This document shows positions 52,284-60,641 of a stretch of DNA of 64,000 nucleotides, one piece after another (position 1 is the first letter of the stretch; each line of letters starts with the position of its first letter). Made by a program: the position numbers and the translations under genes. The stretch is from Nostoc sp. MG11. GTDB taxonomy: Bacteria > Cyanobacteriota > Cyanobacteriia > Cyanobacteriales > Nostocaceae. The stretch covers positions 62,001 through 126,000 of the forward strand of contig NZ_JACXXN010000011.1 of assembly GCF_014904695.1 (NCBI RefSeq), in the 5' to 3' direction. Under the pieces are notes generated by a model that saw only the letters and a list, made by a program, of their open reading frames with translations, was not told the DNA's origin and did not search any database.

Positions 52284-52565
52284 ACTTACGCACTCAGATC
52301 CCCCAACCCCCTTCAAAAGGGGGCTTTAGAAGTTCCCCCTTAAAAAGCTACGGTGTACACACAAGTCTTTTAGAGTTGCCCCACAGGCTTTTGATCCCCC
52401 CAACCCCCCTTCAAAAGGGGGGCAAAAACCTCTCAAAGTCCCCCTTTTTAAGGGGGATTTAGGAGGATCTACAACGATTTTGGTTTTGTACAGAGATGTG
52501 TGTACACCGTAGCCTTAAAAAGGGGGGCTAGGGGGGATCTAGGTTTCAGGCTTCAGTGCGTAAGT
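52284..52565. mobile_element. Palindromic repeat element with nested insertions
   Basis: The outer ends are inverted 11-mers, ACTTACGCACT at 52284 and AGTGCGTAAGT at 52555. Inside are several GATCCCCC/GGGGGATC hairpins. MITE family B copy 2 is inserted at 52348-52512. Non-coding. Confidence 0.7.
52348..52512. mobile_element. MITE family B, copy 2, with 10-bp target duplication
   Basis: It starts CTACGGTGTACACACAAGTC and ends GTGTGTACACCGTAG. The 10-bp word CCTTAAAAAG is present immediately before (52338-52347) and after (52513-52522), a perfect target-site duplication. The ends match those of 38469-38684, while the interior is different. Confidence 0.8.
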
Positions 52566-52577
52566 TCTAACTCAAAT

Positions 52578-52871
52578 GAGTAAGTAAAAGCTTATTTTAC
52601 TTGCGGAAAACACCAAAATGAGTAAGTCAAACGTCATTTTGAGTAAGTAAAAGCTTATTTTACTTGCGGAAAACACCAAAATGAGTAAGTCAAACGTCAT
52701 TTTGAATAAGTAAAAGCTTATTTTACTTGCGGAAAACACCAAAATGAGTAAGTCAAACGTCATTTTGAATAAGTAAAATGCCTTTTTGAGAAAGCAATAT
52801 GCCTTTTTACTTATTAAATATGAATTTTTGAGAAAGCAATATGCCTTTTTACTTATTAAATATGAATTTAA
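52578..52871. repeat. 63-bp and 42-bp tandem repeat arrays
   Basis: Three copies of a 63-bp unit start at 52578, 52641 and 52704 with GAGTAAGTAAAAGC or GAATAAGTAAAAGC, each containing CTTGCGGAAAACACCAAAAT. They are followed by two copies of a 42-bp unit at 52788 and 52830 starting GAGAAAGCAATATGCC. Both periods are multiples of 21, so an open reading frame appears by chance. Related sequence is at 39541-39665. Confidence 0.88.
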
Positions 52872-52985
52872 GTTAAATATGCCAGCAATGCCGATGCCCT
52901 AAGAGCGATCGCCAGCTTTTCTACTCATCTGGCTACAATACAGGGGTACAGCATTTTAGAGAATACTAAGGGAATCAGAAGTTTT

Positions 52986-53540
52986 TTATTTAGAATATAA
53001 CCATCTGTTAAACAAACGGCTGACCCTTGGCATAACAATGTAGGTTAAAAGTACAACCATGATGCCAGAAACGATTAGCGAGATAATCAAAGGAGATAAG
53101 CCACGGAACAAGGGTGTAAGGAAAGTATTTAGAAGATTAATTAACACGTACACAACTGCCCAGGTAAGCAATGCTGTTTTGTAGCGTGGTGGAGTCTTCA
53201 ACGGTTGACCGGGAATAGAAAACCAAGCTTCTAAACCGCTAAGTTGCTGAACATAAGGGTCAGATTGAACCAAAGATTTACCTTGATTTAACCAGTATTC
53301 GCGATCGCGTGACTCCATCCATCGTTTTAAATTTTCATAGTTGTCAAACCGGAAAATAATCACATATTCGGGTCGCACGCCAGGTTGAGGGCGAATCACA
53401 TTTGTACCCAAGTGACCAGTATAAGTTCTCGCCACACTAACAATATCTTTTACCCAAGCTTCGTAAGCATTTTCACAGCCAGGTTTGACAAGTTGCGAAA
53501 TGACTACCGTTACGTATTGCTCATCTTGTTCCATGTTCAT
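52986..53540 (-). CDS. Antibiotic biosynthesis monooxygenase (ABM) domain membrane protein
   Basis: 184 residues. Residues 8-105 form an ABM ferredoxin-like fold (VTVVISQLVKPGCENAYEAWV, YVIIFRFDNYENLKRWM). The rest has two membrane helices (about 124-145 and 150-170) after a KTPPRYKTALLTW segment. This ABM-plus-two-TM type is common and of unknown function; heme or quinone chemistry has been suggested for ABM relatives. It is the last gene of a four-gene minus-strand run, 3 bp after the GNAT gene. Confidence 0.85.
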   Translation of the reverse strand: MNMEQDEQYVTVVISQLVKPGCENAYEAWVKDIVSVARTYTGHLGTNVIRPQPGVRPEYVIIFRFDNYENLKRWMESRDREYWLNQGKSLVQSDPYVQQLSGLEAWFSIPGQPLKTPPRYKTALLTWAVVYVLINLLNTFLTPLFRGLSPLIISLIVSGIMVVLLTYIVMPRVSRLFNRWLYSK

Positions 53541-53543
53541 TAG

Positions 53544-54065
53544 TTATGTCACTAGCAAGCTTTTCTCACAATCTTTTGATGCAAGTCTAGTTTCTTGTAC
53601 CAAGATTACAAAAGACACGCCCTGGGTTTGATGCTCAAAAGTCTTAACAGCGCGAAACCCTGCCTTGTACCATACTCGGAGCGCACGCTGATTGAACGCC
53701 GCAACCGTCACCCGAACAAAAGGAGGCGCAAACGTCTGTCGAGCAAAATCTAGAACCGCTTCCACATAGCAACTTCCTCGCCTCTGTCCTGTTAAATCTG
53801 GGCGAATACCCATGCCAATATCTAACCCTGGCGTGCTGTAATCACCTCCAGGCACTTGCCCATCTTCTCCAAAACTACAATAGCCAATCAACTCTTCTTG
53901 CTTTTCAAAAATACCGTAGAAGTTGTTTTGAGGATCGAGAAAGTAGTGTACGTTTTGTTCAATTTCGTTGGGATTCAAATTGTAAAAATCATAGGGTGCA
54001 TCATAGTGCCACCCGGCCATCTCCCGCGCATTTGCTTCATTCAACGATTGAATAGCCAAGGACAT
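53544..54065 (-). CDS. GNAT-family N-acetyltransferase
   Basis: 173 residues from the ATG at 54065 (an upstream TTG is in frame but unlikely). It has the GNAT pattern: an N-terminal MAGWHYDAPYDFYNL segment, a central LIGYCSFGED strand, DIGMGIRPDLTGQRRGSCYVEAVL for acetyl-CoA binding, and VRVTVAAFNQRALRVWYKAGF near the C-terminus. Substrate unknown. It lies between the SMP-30-like and ABM genes in one likely transcription unit. Confidence 0.85.
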   Translation of the reverse strand: MSLAIQSLNEANAREMAGWHYDAPYDFYNLNPNEIEQNVHYFLDPQNNFYGIFEKQEELIGYCSFGEDGQVPGGDYSTPGLDIGMGIRPDLTGQRRGSCYVEAVLDFARQTFAPPFVRVTVAAFNQRALRVWYKAGFRAVKTFEHQTQGVSFVILVQETRLASKDCEKSLLVT

Positions 54066-54106
54066 TGTTAGTCTCCCATACAATTCAGACAGTGCCTCCC
54101 AGCAAG

Positions 54107-55021
54107 CTAAAGGTGATATCCAGCTTTTCCAACCTCAAGTCGGACAACGGTTGCTGGCACAACTCCTGTGGGAGGCGGTAAGAACATCCCACCATTTGTT
54201 ACAACATAAATGGCTGTACGGTCTGATTCTTGTTGACCAAAAGCAACCGCTGTACTACCAATTACATCTTGCTCGGCTTGAGCAATGATGGTTGTATTTC
54301 CATTTGGAGCAATTCGCACTACACTGTTATAAATGTGAGTTGCTCCATAGAGATTTCCCTCTACATCAAACGCGAAATCATCAATATTGGTCTGCTCAAT
54401 AAAGATTTCTGGTTCACCCGGTTCTCCTGCTGCGGTAATGGGAATCCGCAACAGCAGCATTTTATCAGTGTTTGAGACGTAGAGATTGTCATTAAAACGC
54501 TTCAAGCCATTTGCACCAGGAATGTTGCTCTCAGCAGTTCTCCGAGCTAGTAAAGAATGTTCTAACCAAATTGATGCATGGCGTTGAGCAATATCAATTT
54601 GCCAGATTGCACCCCGATAGGAATCAGCTGTCAAATACCGAGTACCTGATAAAGGTGTGATGCCATTGAGAAATATGGCATCTGGCAGCTTTAATAAAGT
54701 CTCTACTGTGCGATCTGAGGCAACCAGAGAAATCACAGGTACAGAATCAGTATTCCATCCAGTCGCTACCAAACCACCGTTTGTAGTAAAGGCCAGACCG
54801 CTGACTTTGCCCTCAATGTTTGCGTGAATATGCTGCTTTTTATCTGGAGTGATGCAAATAATTTTACCAATCTCGTGATTCGTTACAAAGATTTTTCCAT
54901 CTGGGGCGATTGCCAAATTTTCTAGAAAGGTATTGACTGGAAACGAGGCAATAACTTGGGCAGATGCCAATTCAATTGGCGTATCTGCATAAATTGGGGG
55001 TAATCCGGCTGTAATTTCCAT
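54107..55021 (-). CDS. SMP-30/gluconolactonase-like beta-propeller protein
   Basis: 304 residues from the ATG at 55021, 16 nt after the SDR stop. The repeating strand pattern with [49 protein letters not shown] and [17 protein letters not shown] is that of a six-bladed SMP-30/NHL propeller, in which Glu, Asn and Asp residues bind a divalent metal and hydrolyse lactones or related esters. No signal peptide. Its place behind an SDR and next to a divergent LysR gene fits a small catabolic or detoxification operon. Confidence 0.83.
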   Translation of the reverse strand: MEITAGLPPIYADTPIELASAQVIASFPVNTFLENLAIAPDGKIFVTNHEIGKIICITPDKKQHIHANIEGKVSGLAFTTNGGLVATGWNTDSVPVISLVASDRTVETLLKLPDAIFLNGITPLSGTRYLTADSYRGAIWQIDIAQRHASIWLEHSLLARRTAESNIPGANGLKRFNDNLYVSNTDKMLLLRIPITAAGEPGEPEIFIEQTNIDDFAFDVEGNLYGATHIYNSVVRIAPNGNTTIIAQAEQDVIGSTAVAFGQQESDRTAIYVVTNGGMFLPPPTGVVPATVVRLEVGKAGYHL

Positions 55022-55037
55022 TTGGCTGCAACTCCTA

Positions 55038-55688
55038 TTAATACACCACTTCTGTTTCAGAATCTTGAATAGTATAAAATTCCCAGTATTTATCTGCAAT
55101 GCGATCGGGACTGTATTTGGGGTCTGCCGCGTCCACTGTACCGCAAATTGTGATTGTTCCCACCCGAATATTTTGACTTTTTAAAGCATCTGCCAGTGTA
55201 TTAGCCAAACTGCGAATACCAGCTTTACCAATCGAGAGCGAGGCAAAATCAGGACTTGGATACAAAGCAAATCCACCGCCAGTCAACAGAATTGTTCCCT
55301 GACCCTGTGCTTGCATTGCTGGGATAACAGCTTGGGTTGCTACCAATGCGCCAGCAACATTCACTTTAAAATCATTGACTAGTGTCTCAAAAGATGTGTT
55401 AACAACATTCTCCATTCTCGGAACCGCCGCATTGTAAACAAGCACATCTGGGTTTCCTAATTGCTCTTGAATAGAGACAAATGCAGATTTTAGAGAAGCT
55501 TCATCACCCGCATCAGCCACAAAGTCATATACTTCATAGCCTGAGCCTTGCAATTGCTCTCGATATTCCTGTAACTTATTTTGGTTGCGAGCAATCATTG
55601 CGATCGCAAAACCTTCTTTAGCAAACCGACGGGCGATCGCTAATCCATTTCCCTCGCCCATTCCCACGATAATTAGCAAAGAGGTCAT
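55038..55688 (-). CDS. Short-chain dehydrogenase/reductase family protein, atypical active site
   Basis: 216 residues from the ATG at 55688. The Rossmann start reads [18 protein letters not shown] in place of TGxxxGxG, followed by [10 protein letters not shown] and a VYNAAVP (NNAG-like) segment. The catalytic YxxxK is altered: at the expected place the sequence is SLSIGKAG, so Lys is kept but Tyr is replaced by Leu. It is therefore probably not a conventional dehydrogenase and may act as an isomerase, a binding protein or an enzyme with relocated acid. It is the first gene of the minus-strand run, divergent from the LysR gene. Confidence 0.85.
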   Translation of the reverse strand: MTSLLIIVGMGEGNGLAIARRFAKEGFAIAMIARNQNKLQEYREQLQGSGYEVYDFVADAGDEASLKSAFVSIQEQLGNPDVLVYNAAVPRMENVVNTSFETLVNDFKVNVAGALVATQAVIPAMQAQGQGTILLTGGGFALYPSPDFASLSIGKAGIRSLANTLADALKSQNIRVGTITICGTVDAADPKYSPDRIADKYWEFYTIQDSETEVVY

Positions 55689-55790
55689 AATTCTTTGTTC
55701 CAATTTTGCAAAACTTAAATATTGCTTTTACTTGCAACGTACCAAAGTCAAATAAATTAATCAAATCGATTATAAAAATAATGACTATTG
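55689..55790. promoter_or_regulatory. LysR-type control region between divergent genes
   Basis: The 102-bp gap contains the palindromic word AATCGATT at about 55764, repeated at the start of the LysR gene at about 55795, with an intervening AT-rich T-N11-A-like spacing. This is the expected layout for a LysR protein that regulates both itself and the SDR operon. Confidence 0.45.
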
Positions 55791-56708
55791 ATGAAATCGA
55801 TTGACTTGACCTCAATTGACCTAAATCTCCTTGTTACCTTTGAAGCCATCTTTGAAGAACGGAGCGTTACCAAAGCAGCTAATCGACTTTATTTAGGGCA
55901 ACCTGCCATGAGTGCAGCGCTAAGACGGTTGCGAGTGCTATTTCAAGATGAGTTATTTATTCGTATTGGTAGGGAAATGCAACCTACTGCCAAAGCTACT
56001 GAAATTGCTTCTGCTATCTCAACCGCTCTACAGCAAATTCGACAGATACTAGAATCGAGTCAAACTTTTGATCCCGCAACTTCACAACATACTTTTGCGA
56101 TCGGCAGTTCAGATTACACCAGTTATGTTGTGATGCCCAAACTATTAGAAATTTGTCGTCAGAATGCACCTGGTATTAACTTTCGATTAATTGGCTTTGA
56201 TAAAGATCGAATTGGAGAGCTTTTAGAACAACGAGAGATTGATGTCGCCCTTGGTGTCTTCCAAGAACCGCCCAGACAAACGATGCAGGTTCGATTATTT
56301 TCAGAACACTTTGTAGGTATTAGTCGTCATGAACATCCCCTCATTACCCAGGACGCTTTTACAGCTGAAACTTTCGCTGCTCTGCCTCATGTTCTCTTTA
56401 CCCTGCGGCGAGATGAAGTTGGTGAACTCGATAAGGTACTTGCTCAAGACAACTTACAGCGTCGAATCGTTTTGACAACCCCCCATCTGTTAATATTGCC
56501 AGCAATAATTTCATCCAGTGATCTGGTTACTGCCATTCCATCACGACTGGCAAAGCCGTTTGCGTGTCAAGGCTCATTAACAATTTTTGAACTTCCTGTG
56601 CAAACCGAACCGTGGATGATTTCCATGCTGTGGAGCAAACTTGCAGATCAAGATCAGGCAAATCGTTGGTTACGGCATATACTCAAAAGCGTTTGTGAGG
56701 GAATTTAA
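55791..56708 (+). CDS. LysR-family transcriptional regulator
   Basis: 305 residues from the ATG at 55791. The winged HTH at about 8-66 (LNLLVTFEAIFEERSVTKAANRLYLGQPAMSAALRRLR) and a periplasmic-binding-like effector domain from about 90 are typical. The HTH resembles NodD/PcpR-type LysR proteins. It is transcribed away from the SDR-SMP30-GNAT-ABM run and most likely controls it. The inducer is unknown. Confidence 0.93.
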   Translation: MKSIDLTSIDLNLLVTFEAIFEERSVTKAANRLYLGQPAMSAALRRLRVLFQDELFIRIGREMQPTAKATEIASAISTALQQIRQILESSQTFDPATSQHTFAIGSSDYTSYVVMPKLLEICRQNAPGINFRLIGFDKDRIGELLEQREIDVALGVFQEPPRQTMQVRLFSEHFVGISRHEHPLITQDAFTAETFAALPHVLFTLRRDEVGELDKVLAQDNLQRRIVLTTPHLLILPAIISSSDLVTAIPSRLAKPFACQGSLTIFELPVQTEPWMISMLWSKLADQDQANRWLRHILKSVCEGI

Positions 56709-56839
56709 ATATTAATTAAACTCCAACCCCATGTGTACCTTTGAATACATGGCAAATTTAACCCCTTCACTTCGTTCTCTGTTTTTACCTTTACCCTTTC
56801 CCTTTCCCCTTTTCCCTTCCCCCTTCGTTGATAAAAGAG

Positions 56840-58096
56840 TCAGAAGTTTACAGCATTTGGCTCTGCGTTATTAGCTGGCAAGTACACCTGAAACTGGCTA
56901 CCTTTGCCTACCTCGCTATACACCTTGACAAAACCACCGTGGCTTTTGATGATATTAACAACAATGGAAAGTCCCAATCCAGTGCCTTGGCTCGTTTCTT
57001 TGGTTGTAAAAAACGGTTGAAGAATTTGCTCTAATAACTCTTGTGGTATACCGCATCCTGTGTCCGAAACAGTTACAAGCACGTAATCACCCACTTCATT
57101 CAGCCCTGCACAGTTTTGATCACAAAATAGATTTTCAGCAGAAATAGTTAGTGTGCCCCCCTGTGGCATGGCATCACGAGCATTTACACACAGATTCATT
57201 AATACCTGATGTAATTGTGTGGAGTCTGCCGAAACCATCCAGAGATCCTGTGTTGGTATATTAGTATGAATTTCAATTGATTTTGGGAATGTATTTTTAG
57301 TAATCTGCTCAATTTCCTTGAGCAAATGTCTTATTTGTAAAGGAACTTGCTTCCCTTCCGCTCCCCGTGCATAAGACAGAATTTGCTTGACCAGTTCGAC
57401 ACCGCGTTTAGAGTTGTCCTCTAGTATTTTCAGTAGTTGTTGATTCTGTTCATCATGATTGGGCAGTTTAAGTGGCAGTAGTTGAGCAATTATTAAAATA
57501 GGCGTTAGTATGTTATTCAAATCATGTGCAATACCACTTGCTATGATACCAAGGCTCTCTAGCCGTTGTGTCCGATATAACTGAGATAAGAGTTGTTTTT
57601 TCTTAGCTAAGTCAGTATCAATAGAGAAAATAGATTTAGGGGTGTTCTTCGCCACGCTAAAGAACTCCCGTGAATGTGGACGTACCTCATCTTTTAGCGG
57701 CTTGCTCACACTTTCCAGTATATTTTGGATAGCAAGACGAAGGCTTTGTGACGTAGTATCTCTTTTAACTAAATAGTCGGCAGCACCACTTTTCATCGCT
57801 TGTACTGCTATCTGTTCATTTCCCTGACCAGTTAGCATTATGACTGGAAGGTTTGTTTGACCAAACTGAGTCTTCAACTGACTTAAAATTTCTAGCCCAT
57901 CCATATCTGGTAGCAGATAATCAAGCAAAATCACGTCAGGAATTTGTTGGCTACAAAATAACAGTGTCTCTTCTCCGGTCTCTGCCTCTAAAATATTGTA
58001 GGTGCGTTGCTTATCCCCCGACAGATAGCGTCGGTAAGTTTCCCGGTCTTCTAAGCAGTCATCGGCAAACAGAAGTTTTGGTGTAATTATTGCCAC
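56840..58096 (-). CDS. Receiver-histidine kinase hybrid
   Basis: 418 residues if it starts at the GTG at 58096; a TTG at 58111 is an alternative and no ATG fits. An N-terminal receiver domain has D59 as phosphoacceptor (VILLDYLLPDMDG) with ML-T-G and a conserved VKR segment (Lys). A linker to about 185 leads to a HisKA-like domain with GIAHDLNNILTPIL and an HATPase with VNARDAMPQGG, DTGCGIPQ and GTGLGLSIV. The order receiver-then-kinase suggests that it is a downstream relay or is modulated by another kinase. Soluble. No partner gene is adjacent. Confidence 0.9.
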   Translation of the reverse strand: MAIITPKLLFADDCLEDRETYRRYLSGDKQRTYNILEAETGEETLLFCSQQIPDVILLDYLLPDMDGLEILSQLKTQFGQTNLPVIMLTGQGNEQIAVQAMKSGAADYLVKRDTTSQSLRLAIQNILESVSKPLKDEVRPHSREFFSVAKNTPKSIFSIDTDLAKKKQLLSQLYRTQRLESLGIIASGIAHDLNNILTPILIIAQLLPLKLPNHDEQNQQLLKILEDNSKRGVELVKQILSYARGAEGKQVPLQIRHLLKEIEQITKNTFPKSIEIHTNIPTQDLWMVSADSTQLHQVLMNLCVNARDAMPQGGTLTISAENLFCDQNCAGLNEVGDYVLVTVSDTGCGIPQELLEQILQPFFTTKETSQGTGLGLSIVVNIIKSHGGFVKVYSEVGKGSQFQVYLPANNAEPNAVNF

Positions 58097-58371
58097 ACAG
58101 CCCCCGGTCAACAGTTGTAATATCCTGCTCCTTTCATTTCAAATAACACATTGAGTGTATAAACACAAGGCTTTTACAGGCGCAGCCTCTCGAAGGCATC
58201 AGAACTTTGTAAGAGAGGGAAAAGGGCTTAACGCGACCACTATCCCCAAAAAGCTTTTTACCTCCCCCATAACAAAAGGATTATTTCGCGCCACTTAAAG
58301 GCGTTAGCGTAGCGGAACGAAGTCCGGTTTTTACTTTTACCCCTTTACCCTTTCCCCTGCCACTTCTTTTA

Positions 58372-60609
58372 TCAAACCCCACCTTTTTTGATAATCTCTC
58401 GATATGCCGTCGCCGCAAGGGTTGGCTGGCGCTTTAATTCTGGGTCATTATCTAGACCAACGTGGTAAAGTCCAAAATCGCTATCTGGGCCGAACTTCAG
58501 ACCCCACTCGCGGTTAGAGGTAATGCACCAGGAGACATAACCCACCACGTTCACACCGTCTTGACGAGCGCGTTGCACTTGCTGGATATGCTGGCGAATG
58601 TAGTCCTCGCGCTTGACGACCTTATCAGCTACATCAACACAGCCGTTCTCAACAATTAAAATCTCCTTACCGGGGAACAATTGGGCGTGGAACTTGAGCA
58701 TATCGTACAGTACCCCAGACCAAACTGGCGCATTACCAAAACGTCCGAAAGCTGCATCCATCAACTGCTGGATGCGGTTAAGTCGTAAATTGCTGATGCC
58801 CCAATAGTAGTCAAACCCGACAAAATCTTGCTGGCCGACGCACTCTTGGGGACAGAGGAATGTTGGCAGTTTTCCAGCCATGCCGAGATGCCACCAGTTA
58901 CTTGTTAGCGATGTTGAAAGGGCGCTAAAAATCTTCATTAATGGGTCAAAGATTCGTACAACAGAACGCAGCACAGGTAGACGTTCTTGAGTAGCAACGA
59001 TTTTAAACTTTACTTTGCTAGGATCACCAAAAATTTGCTTTGCTAAAGCACGAGCTAGATCGATTTCTAAGCCGCTGAATTCACCCGTTTCTGGATCGCG
59101 ATAACCAAACCCAGGAACATTATCTTTAACGGCAACAATTAAATAACCCCGCTCTTGAATCCGACGCAGCACAGGTTTGGGCAGGGGCTTGTTAGGCGCT
59201 GGGGGTTGTCCCTCTCCTTGATGTGTGATGTCAGCTAGAGTTGAGCGTCTGCCTAGACGGGGCGGTTCTGGCACTGGTTGACCGGGGAAATAGCGGGCGT
59301 AACTGGCAGCCCAAGCACCGGATTCTTTGAAGCTTCGCACTGCTATATCTACAGCATTAAGTAACTCGCGATCGCCTTTAACTACAGCAGCAGCGTAATT
59401 TTCTTCAGTAAGCCCTTCACCATTTTTACCAATCAGCCGATATTGCCCCGGAAACTGCTGGGCGATTCCTAACAAGATGGTGTCATCAGCGAGGATAGCG
59501 CTGATTTGCTCGTAGTCCAACGCTCTGAGAGCATCAGCATGATTTTCTACTACTTGGATATTGGCTGCGGGAAATAGTTGGTATCCGGTAGATTCAGCGG
59601 TAGTGCTTTTAACCACTGCCACAGGTTTGCCATCGACGTCTTCGGGTTGCTGAATTGGACTTGCTGACTTCACCAGTAAAAATTGACCTGCTTGATAGTA
59701 AGCCTCGGAGAAAGCTACTTGCTGTTGTCGCTCCTGGGTTACAGTCAAGGTAGCAATCACTACATCCACTTGCCCTTGTTCTAGCAAAGCCCGCTCACTG
59801 AAACGTTTTCCTTGAGCAACGAAGTCTTCGGGACGGCGGAGATTGGTAACGTTGCGATCCACCAGTTTTTGCAACCATAAGGGTAGACCCAACAACATGG
59901 GATTTGCTCCCACTTGAGCATCTGGGTTGACTTGCTTGAGAATAGTTCTAGCGTTAGTGTGTGCTATGAACAAATTTCGCATCAGCTTGCGGACTGCGGT
60001 CATTTGATCGGCGATCGTTGCGCCTCGATCTAAACCGGGTGGCATAAAGTAAGCTCTCTCCCACCAAGGTTTAACATAGCCATAAATGAGTTGACTGGGT
60101 TCGTTAAAGCTAATCCAATAGCGCACTAAGGGGCCCAAACGTTGAGCAACTTCTTTGGCATAGGTAGCAAAAATTGATGGGAAATCTGGGGAAATTAAAC
60201 CGCCTCGTTCTTCAACATGGATGGGATGTGTGAAATGGTGTAGGGTGGCCATTGGTTCCATACCATGCGATCGGATAGTTTCAATCACTTGGCGATAGTG
60301 TTCAAAAGCTTCCTCATTAAACTCACCAGGTTTAGGTTCCACCCGCGACCAAGCGATAGAAAAGCGGAACATCTTGCAACCAAGAGACTTTGCTAGCGCT
60401 ATATCTTCGGCATAGCGATGCCAAAAGTCAGTTGCTTGACCCCTAATTGTCAAGGCGCGACGCCGCTCCCACACATCTCGAATGTCTTCATAGCGGGAGT
60501 CGTAAGCTTCGCATTGGTGGTCAGCTGTGGCAACACCAAACATGAATGAGTCTGGTAAAGGTGAGAAGCGAGTTTTGTCCGTAAGTGGCTTTTTTTGTGC
60601 GTCTGACAT
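58372..60609 (-). CDS. GH1 glycosidase with inserted, circularly permuted SBP_bac_3 domain
   Basis: 745 residues from the ATG at 60609 (AAAGGAG upstream). Residues 20-260 are the first part of a GH1 barrel with acid/base Glu170 in ISFNEPSQ. Residues about 273-446 match the middle and end of an amino-acid-type solute-binding protein (LEQGQVDVVIATLTVTQER, FSEAYYQAGQFLLV). A Pro-rich linker follows, then residues 481-545 match the start of the same fold (RGYLIVAVKDNVPGFGYRDP, ATQERLP). From about 550 the GH1 barrel resumes, with nucleophile Glu654 in ILIVENGC. Both catalytic Glu residues are present. There is no signal peptide. The binding domain may sense an amino acid and gate the glycosidase. 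An assembly chimaera is unlikely because the frame is intact throughout. Confidence 0.88.
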   Translation of the reverse strand: MSDAQKKPLTDKTRFSPLPDSFMFGVATADHQCEAYDSRYEDIRDVWERRRALTIRGQATDFWHRYAEDIALAKSLGCKMFRFSIAWSRVEPKPGEFNEEAFEHYRQVIETIRSHGMEPMATLHHFTHPIHVEERGGLISPDFPSIFATYAKEVAQRLGPLVRYWISFNEPSQLIYGYVKPWWERAYFMPPGLDRGATIADQMTAVRKLMRNLFIAHTNARTILKQVNPDAQVGANPMLLGLPLWLQKLVDRNVTNLRRPEDFVAQGKRFSERALLEQGQVDVVIATLTVTQERQQQVAFSEAYYQAGQFLLVKSASPIQQPEDVDGKPVAVVKSTTAESTGYQLFPAANIQVVENHADALRALDYEQISAILADDTILLGIAQQFPGQYRLIGKNGEGLTEENYAAAVVKGDRELLNAVDIAVRSFKESGAWAASYARYFPGQPVPEPPRLGRRSTLADITHQGEGQPPAPNKPLPKPVLRRIQERGYLIVAVKDNVPGFGYRDPETGEFSGLEIDLARALAKQIFGDPSKVKFKIVATQERLPVLRSVVRIFDPLMKIFSALSTSLTSNWWHLGMAGKLPTFLCPQECVGQQDFVGFDYYWGISNLRLNRIQQLMDAAFGRFGNAPVWSGVLYDMLKFHAQLFPGKEILIVENGCVDVADKVVKREDYIRQHIQQVQRARQDGVNVVGYVSWCITSNREWGLKFGPDSDFGLYHVGLDNDPELKRQPTLAATAYREIIKKGGV

Positions 60610-60641
60610 AAAAATAACTCCTTTAGAAATAATCAAAGTAA

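Larger units (their letters stand above)
51521..52985. repeat. 1.4-kb gene-free repeat region
   Basis: No gene is supportable here. In order it holds MITE family A copy 3 (51605-51752), a purine-rich heptad array (51961-52006), a degenerate repeat rich in CGTAGC/GCGAC words (52060-52210), a nested palindromic element with MITE family B copy 2 (52284-52565) and a two-part tandem array (52578-52871). Confidence 0.7.

Noticed and set aside
52572-52763. An open frame with three near-identical 21-residue repeats
   Set aside because: It is a by-product of the 63-bp tandem DNA repeat, whose period is a multiple of three. No ribosome site, and the same family at 39541 is not open.
58372-60609. Two separate genes or a frameshift artefact in the GH1-SBP protein
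   Set aside because: A single uninterrupted frame covers both halves with a good Shine-Dalgarno at the start and GH1 sequence on both sides of the insert.
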